Below are positions 61,201 to 64,000 of a stretch of 64,000 nt of DNA, piece after piece; the stretch's first letter is position 1, and every line of letters starts with the position of its first letter. The stretch spans positions 1 to 64,000 of the forward strand of contig JAFKFL010000024.1 in assembly GCA_017308235.1 (NCBI GenBank), in the 5' to 3' direction. The position numbers were made by a program, and so were the translations under genes. The stretch comes from Alphaproteobacteria bacterium (GTDB lineage Bacteria > Pseudomonadota > Alphaproteobacteria > Reyranellales > Reyranellaceae). The notes beneath the pieces were generated by a model that worked only from the letters and a program-made list of their open reading frames with translations, was not told the origin of the DNA and made no database searches.

Positions 61201-61688
61201 TGGCCTACAAGGACGAATATGAGGTCGCCCGGCTTCATGCAGACGCCGCCTTCGCCGCCCGGCTCAACCAGCAGTTCGATGGCGACTACAAACTCAAGTT
61301 TCACCTCGCGCCTCCGCTGTTGGCGCGGCGCGACCCCAAGACAGGCCATTTGATCAAGCAGGAGTTCGGGCCGTGGCTGCTGCCGGCCTTCCGGTTGCTC
61401 GCGAAGTTCAAGTTCCTGCGGGGCACGGCCTTCGACCCGTTCGGCCATACCGAAGAACGCAAGCAGGAACGCGCCCTGATCGGTGCGTACGAGCAGCTGC
61501 TCGAGGAGCTTCTTGCCGGTCTCACACCGGCAAACCATGCATTTGCCGTCAAGCTCGCCACGATACCAGACGAGATCCGGGGCTACGGCCACGTCAAGCA
61601 GGCTCATCTTGCCAAGGCCAAACGCAAGGAGGCCGACCTTCTGGTCCAATGGCGCAATCCGGCGCCGCTCAAACAGGCAGCCGAGTAA
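58203..61688 (+). CDS. Indolepyruvate ferredoxin oxidoreductase, fused single-chain type
   Basis: Large oxidoreductase of 1161 residues converting aryl (or branched) 2-oxo acids to acyl-CoA with ferredoxin. The N-terminal TPP-type pyrimidine-binding domain has GYISGYRGSPLGGFDQAL; CSGCPHNSSTKVPDGS lies near 430; a cysteine-rich cluster with CEGCGDCSVQSNC and CNKDFSCVNGFCPS (about 633-680) should bind Fe-S clusters; the gamma-like domain begins near 720 (ITGIGGTGVVTIGALMG). GGGAGGG precedes the ATG by 3 bases. It probably channels aromatic amino-acid breakdown products to CoA esters. Confidence 0.92.
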   Translation: MSQAVTLDDKYVLECGRVYLTGTQALVRLPMMQRQRDVAAGLNTGGYISGYRGSPLGGFDQALWQAKRFIKKSHIEFQPALNEDLAATALWGTQQIHLYPGARYDGVYGMWYGKGPGVDRSGDALKHANYAGTSKHGGVIALAGDDHMAKSSTLAHQSEPAFMAAGIPVIHPASVQEYLDFGLHAFALSRYSGLWVGFKVLNEAVDSSASVHIDPHRVEIHTPTDFILPPEGVHIRWPDEWLGQEKRLLTLKHPAALAYWRANRLDRVMLGRPDARFGIVTVGKSYLDVRQALDELGLDEAEAEQLGIAIYKVGLVWPLETEGAVAFSEGKREILVVEEKRPLIEQQLKDALFNAPADRRPVVIGKKDERGQSIFKSDGELTPFEIASAIVARLGLDSFSERIRQRFEGLKRRASRQVRNEAGMARTPYFCSGCPHNSSTKVPDGSMAMAGIGCHTLAIGMERNTKTFTHMGAEGASWVGASHFTDVPHVFQNLGDGTYFHSGYLAIRQAIATNTNITYKILYNDAVAMTGGQPHDGNVHPWTISQQIHAEGVRRIALVSDDPHKYPVGTSWAPGVTFHHRDQLDDVQRELRDWKGVSALIYDQTCAAEKRRRRKRGTYPDPAKRAFINEAVCEGCGDCSVQSNCLSVTPVETEFGTKRAIDQSSCNKDFSCVNGFCPSFVTIEGGRLRQGKAQAGKAVSDEPPLPAAPRLPSVIDKPYGVLITGIGGTGVVTIGALMGMAAHIEGKGATVLDQLGMAQKGGAVITHVRIGTSPEALHAVRLGAGGANVLLGCDLIVSAGPDALAKLEPGVSRVIVNTHETITGEFTRHPDLAFPSQTLRLSIEAAAGAETCDFIEATKLATGLMGDSIATNLFMLGYAYQKGLIPISHDALEQAIELNGTAVPMNLDAFRWGRRAAADRAAVEKLVAPPSDNVVAFARPAATLDEIVASRVKHLTRFQNAALADRYRALVQKIGATEQTVLPGENHLVKAVARNYAKLLAYKDEYEVARLHADAAFAARLNQQFDGDYKLKFHLAPPLLARRDPKTGHLIKQEFGPWLLPAFRLLAKFKFLRGTAFDPFGHTEERKQERALIGAYEQLLEELLAGLTPANHAFAVKLATIPDEIRGYGHVKQAHLAKAKRKEADLLVQWRNPAPLKQAAE

Positions 61689-61728
61689 CGGGCTGGAAAA
61701 TAGGGTCCGAACCCCCTAGAAGGACCGC

Positions 61729-62082
61729 ATGCGCTTGCCTCTTTCGACGGCCTTGGCCGCCGTTGCCTTCGGGCTCACTGCCTGTGCACCTGCATACGAG
61801 GATGGTCATCTCTCGCGATCGATCAATCAGCAACGGGTCGTACGCGATACCTGCCTTTTGAACGAAGCAAACTCCCTTGATGATAGGAGTTCGGCGCCCG
61901 AGGCCATCGGCCGGGCAGCCTCGTACGCATGTGCAGCCCAGAACGACCGGTTGATCCAGCTCATGGCCACGATGGATCGCAGCGGCGAGCCGCAGATCAC
62001 CGACGCGGTCCGCAAGGAGGCCGTAGTCAAGGCAACATCCTATGTGATCAACGCGCGCGCGCAGGCCGGCGGCGGTCGGTAG
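61729..62082 (+). CDS. Putative lipoprotein, hypothetical
   Basis: Protein of 117 residues with a lipoprotein signal (LAAVAFGLTAC, lipidated Cys near 19). The mature part is charged and helical with two more cysteines (DTCLLNEAN and SYACAAQND). No family recognised. It follows the oxidoreductase gene by 40 bp and may be co-transcribed. AGAAGGA precedes the ATG. Confidence 0.72.
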   Translation: MRLPLSTALAAVAFGLTACAPAYEDGHLSRSINQQRVVRDTCLLNEANSLDDRSSAPEAIGRAASYACAAQNDRLIQLMATMDRSGEPQITDAVRKEAVVKATSYVINARAQAGGGR

Positions 62083-62101
62083 GGCAATCTCAGTTAGCAG
62101 A

Positions 62102-62539
62102 TTACCGAGGCGTTACCCGTTTTGAGCGCAGCACCGCCGCCTGACCTTCGTTGAGCGATACCTCGTTGATCGAGCAGTGCGGGCCCAGAAGCCCGGCATT
62201 CATCGCCACCTCAACATACCGCGTCTCACCGGGAGCGATGTCGATCTGCCGGTCTGCCGTGTTGTCGGTTTTGCACATGATATCAATCGGACCGGGTGGT
62301 CCTTCGAGGCGGAAGTAGGTGTTCGGCGCGAGGGTCGCGTGATAGCCGTTCGCAACGCCGACATCGACCGTCCTGGCCAAGGCCATCCAGCCCGTACGGT
62401 ACACATAAACCGCCCCCGCTCCTTGGCCCGGAGGATCGAAACGCTTGCCCTCTTGGTCAGCCTGCGGGCCGGCCATTGGCGCCGTGGCGCAGGCGGCAAG
62501 CGTCAGCATAAGGGTCGCCGCTGGAACAAGTCGGATCAT
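62102..62539 (-). CDS. DUF2846-like lipoprotein
   Basis: Protein of 145 residues. The lipoprotein signal ends at LAAC (14-17). The domain AGAVYVYRTGWMALARTVDVG and the later ETRYVEVAMNAGLLG resemble DUF2846 proteins, small beta-rich envelope proteins of unknown role. Converges with the lipoprotein at 61729. Confidence 0.7.
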   Translation of the reverse strand: MIRLVPAATLMLTLAACATAPMAGPQADQEGKRFDPPGQGAGAVYVYRTGWMALARTVDVGVANGYHATLAPNTYFRLEGPPGPIDIMCKTDNTADRQIDIAPGETRYVEVAMNAGLLGPHCSINEVSLNEGQAAVLRSKRVTPR

Positions 62540-62677
62540 GGGAGCCTCCTGTGCCTAATACGGCAGGACATGTGCCCGCTTGGCGGCGAATTGACGGCGA
62601 ATTGGAGGAAAACACTTCGGCGCAACGACCCCGGAGGCCGGACGTTGGTCCAAGGCCACTATTCACAAGGAGATGCG

Positions 62678-62863
62678 ATGCCGTCAAAAAAGCGGACTCC
62701 CTCCTCGAGCTCCAAAGGCAAGCTGGACGACAAGCTAGACCAAGCCTTGGAGGACACTTTTCCCGCGAGCGACCCTGTCGCTATCTCCGAGCCGTCGACG
62801 GAGGATCAAGCCGACGATCCCCGTGGCAAGAGCCGCAAATCCGGCACCAAGCCCGGACGCTAG
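62678..62863 (+). CDS. Small conserved protein with FPASDP motif
   Basis: Protein of 61 residues, very hydrophilic, with the conserved core LDQALEDTFPASDPVA (21-36). Small proteins with this motif are widespread in alphaproteobacteria, from memory, and have no known function. The start at 62678 has AAGGAG about 6 bases upstream. Rich in Lys and Ser at both ends; likely disordered. Confidence 0.75.
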   Translation: MPSKKRTPSSSSKGKLDDKLDQALEDTFPASDPVAISEPSTEDQADDPRGKSRKSGTKPGR

Positions 62864-63205
62864 CTAGTACGTTATCGGTCCAACCTTCTGCCACCACTGA
62901 CGGTTGGGCTGGCGCCATCCACGCGCTTCCATGCAATTCGCGACAAGCCGGTCGGCCGATTTGCCGTCGCTATAGGCATCCATCTGTGCCGGCAGCGCGC
63001 CCTGCCCATAGCGATCGCGATCGTCCTGGAACACGTCGCGACGAGTGCGATCCACCATGCGCCGGCTCTTGAGGTCCTCGTCGACCTGCGCGGTGCATAT
63101 CGAGCGGTCCTTATCGTACTTTTCCGGATTCCTGGCGCGGGCATCGTCCGGCTGATTGCACGCCGTCAGGAGCAAGGCCAGGGCGCTGAACGCAATCCTC
63201 TTCAC
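62864..63205 (-). CDS. Putative lipoprotein, hypothetical
   Basis: Protein of 113 residues. Lipoprotein signal MKRIAFSALALLLTAC with Cys16. The mature part is very charged (DRTRRDVFQDDRDRYG) and ends in ARGWRQPNRQWWQKVG, with two further cysteines (ICTAQVDED, ANCMEARGW). No family recognised. Its ATG overlaps the stop of alaS by 4 bp, so it is translationally coupled to alaS. Confidence 0.75.
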   Translation of the reverse strand: MKRIAFSALALLLTACNQPDDARARNPEKYDKDRSICTAQVDEDLKSRRMVDRTRRDVFQDDRDRYGQGALPAQMDAYSDGKSADRLVANCMEARGWRQPNRQWWQKVGPITY

Positions 63206-64000
63206 GCCATGCCTCCCAGCGCCGCCTCGATCGCCTTGAGCGCATCCGGCGCCTTGGTGGCATCCGGACCGCCGCCCTGCGCCATGTCAGGGCGGCCGCC
63301 GCCGCCCTTGCCGCCCAACGCCGTGACGGCCGCTTTCACGAGATCGACCGCGCTCAGGGTTTTGGACAGATCCTCGGTCACGCCGACGACCGCCGAGGCC
63401 TTGCCATCCTCCACCCCGACCAGCGCCACCACGCCCGAGCCGAGCTTCTTCTTGAACTCGTCGGCCATGCCCTTGAGATCCTTGCCAGGGACCCCATTCA
63501 GGACCCGGCCGATCAGTTTCACGTTGCCGACCTGTCGGATTTCATCGGCATTTGTGCCGCCGCCTGGCGCACCGCCACCGGCAAGCGCCAGTGCCTTGCG
63601 TGCGTCGGAGAGTTCGCGCTCGACCCTGCGTTGGCCCTCGACCAGCGCGGAAAGGCGCGCCGGAAGATCCTCCGGCCGAACCTTCAGCGCGGTAGCAGCC
63701 TCGTTCAGCAGACCGAGTTGATGACGCACATATTCCTCGGCCGCGACACCCGCCAGCGCCTCGATGCGGCGCACGCCAGCCGATACCGCGCCCTCGCCAA
63801 CGATGCGGAACAGCCCGATGTCGCCAGTGCGCCGCGCATGCGTGCCGCCGCAAAGTTCGACCGAGTATTTCTCGCCGTCGGCGCCGCCCATCGAGAGGAC
63901 GCGCACCTCGTCGCCATACTTCTCGCCGAACAGCGCCATCGCGCCGGCCGCAATCGCTTCCTCCGGCGTCATGAGCCGCGTGTCGACCGGCGTGTTGAGG
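63202..64000 (-). CDS. alaS: Alanine-tRNA ligase, C-terminal part (truncated by window edge)
   Basis: The last 266 residues of AlaRS are inside the window; the reading continues beyond 64000 (NTPVDTRLMTPEEAIAAG). The editing domain shows GEKYGDEVRVLSMG and the zinc motif region SVELCGGTHARRTGDIG, followed by a coiled stretch and the C-Ala domain (KGGGGRPDMAQGGG), diagnostic of AlaRS. Complete gene expected to be about 880 residues. Coupled to a small lipoprotein gene at its 3' end. Confidence 0.95.
   Translation of the reverse strand, partial: LNTPVDTRLMTPEEAIAAGAMALFGEKYGDEVRVLSMGGADGEKYSVELCGGTHARRTGDIGLFRIVGEGAVSAGVRRIEALAGVAAEEYVRHQLGLLNEAATALKVRPEDLPARLSALVEGQRRVERELSDARKALALAGGGAPGGGTNADEIRQVGNVKLIGRVLNGVPGKDLKGMADEFKKKLGSGVVALVGVEDGKASAVVGVTEDLSKTLSAVDLVKAAVTALGGKGGGGRPDMAQGGGPDATKAPDALKAIEAALGGMA

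Overview
This window is a 64-kb stretch of high-GC chromosomal DNA from an alphaproteobacterium. Three things support this: a three-gene proton-translocating transhydrogenase (pntA1-pntA2-pntB), a COQ9-family gene divergent from rpsU, and two YdcH/DUF465 proteins. A Reyranella/Rhodospirillales- or Hyphomicrobiales-like soil bacterium would fit, but I cannot fix the genus. I see no rRNA, tRNA, CRISPR array, prophage or insertion sequence. About 64 protein genes are packed tightly. No gene-free gap exceeds 300 bases; the largest are about 217 bp (57986-58202), 209 bp (40853-41061) and 204 bp (11584-11787).

Layout. 1-2.0 kb: 5' part of an acyl-CoA synthetase gene, divergent from a Tat-exported branched-chain-type binding protein. 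2.0-14.5 kb: a hydantoin/ureide-type catabolic block with a polar amino-acid ABC importer, an Asp/Glu/hydantoin racemase, a flavin reductase, an N-carbamoyl-D-amino-acid hydrolase (E47/K127/C172 at the same numbers as the known enzyme, from memory), a D-hydantoinase, a DapA-like lyase, two metal-dependent amidohydrolases and a LysR-like regulator with two tandem DNA-binding domains. 14.5-20.9 kb: RNA 2',3'-cyclic phosphodiesterase and a beta-oxidation operon (acyl-CoA dehydrogenase, thiolase, FadJ-type enzyme, a hydratase with a hairpin over its ribosome binding site). 21-29 kb: class III cyclase, GFA protein, LysR plus MATE pump, PaaH-type dehydrogenase, PrpE.

29-41.5 kb: an acyl-CoA synthetase with a strongly basic N-terminal tail, an orphan SrfA-like protein, small NTF2-fold proteins, ubiX, a broken alpha/beta hydrolase, purE-purK, coq9, rpsU and a methyltransferase. 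41.5-48 kb: pnt operon, 2-hydroxyacid dehydrogenase, a SanA/YdcF protein and a TPP enzyme. 48.2-58 kb: one long minus-strand gene train (sugar epimerase, livG, livF, binding protein, livH, livM, GAF protein, AAA NTPase, M3 oligopeptidase, ABC1 kinase), several joined by 4-bp stop/start overlaps. 58.2-64 kb: fused indolepyruvate ferredoxin oxidoreductase, small lipoproteins, and the 3' part of alaS.

The theme is import and breakdown of nitrogenous compounds, amino acids and acyl-CoAs: importers feed hydrolases, acids become CoA thioesters and pass through beta-oxidation, and the transhydrogenase balances NAD(P)H. Overlaid on this are three families of inverted-repeat elements, six copies in all, every one lying between two same-strand genes close upstream of the next start codon.
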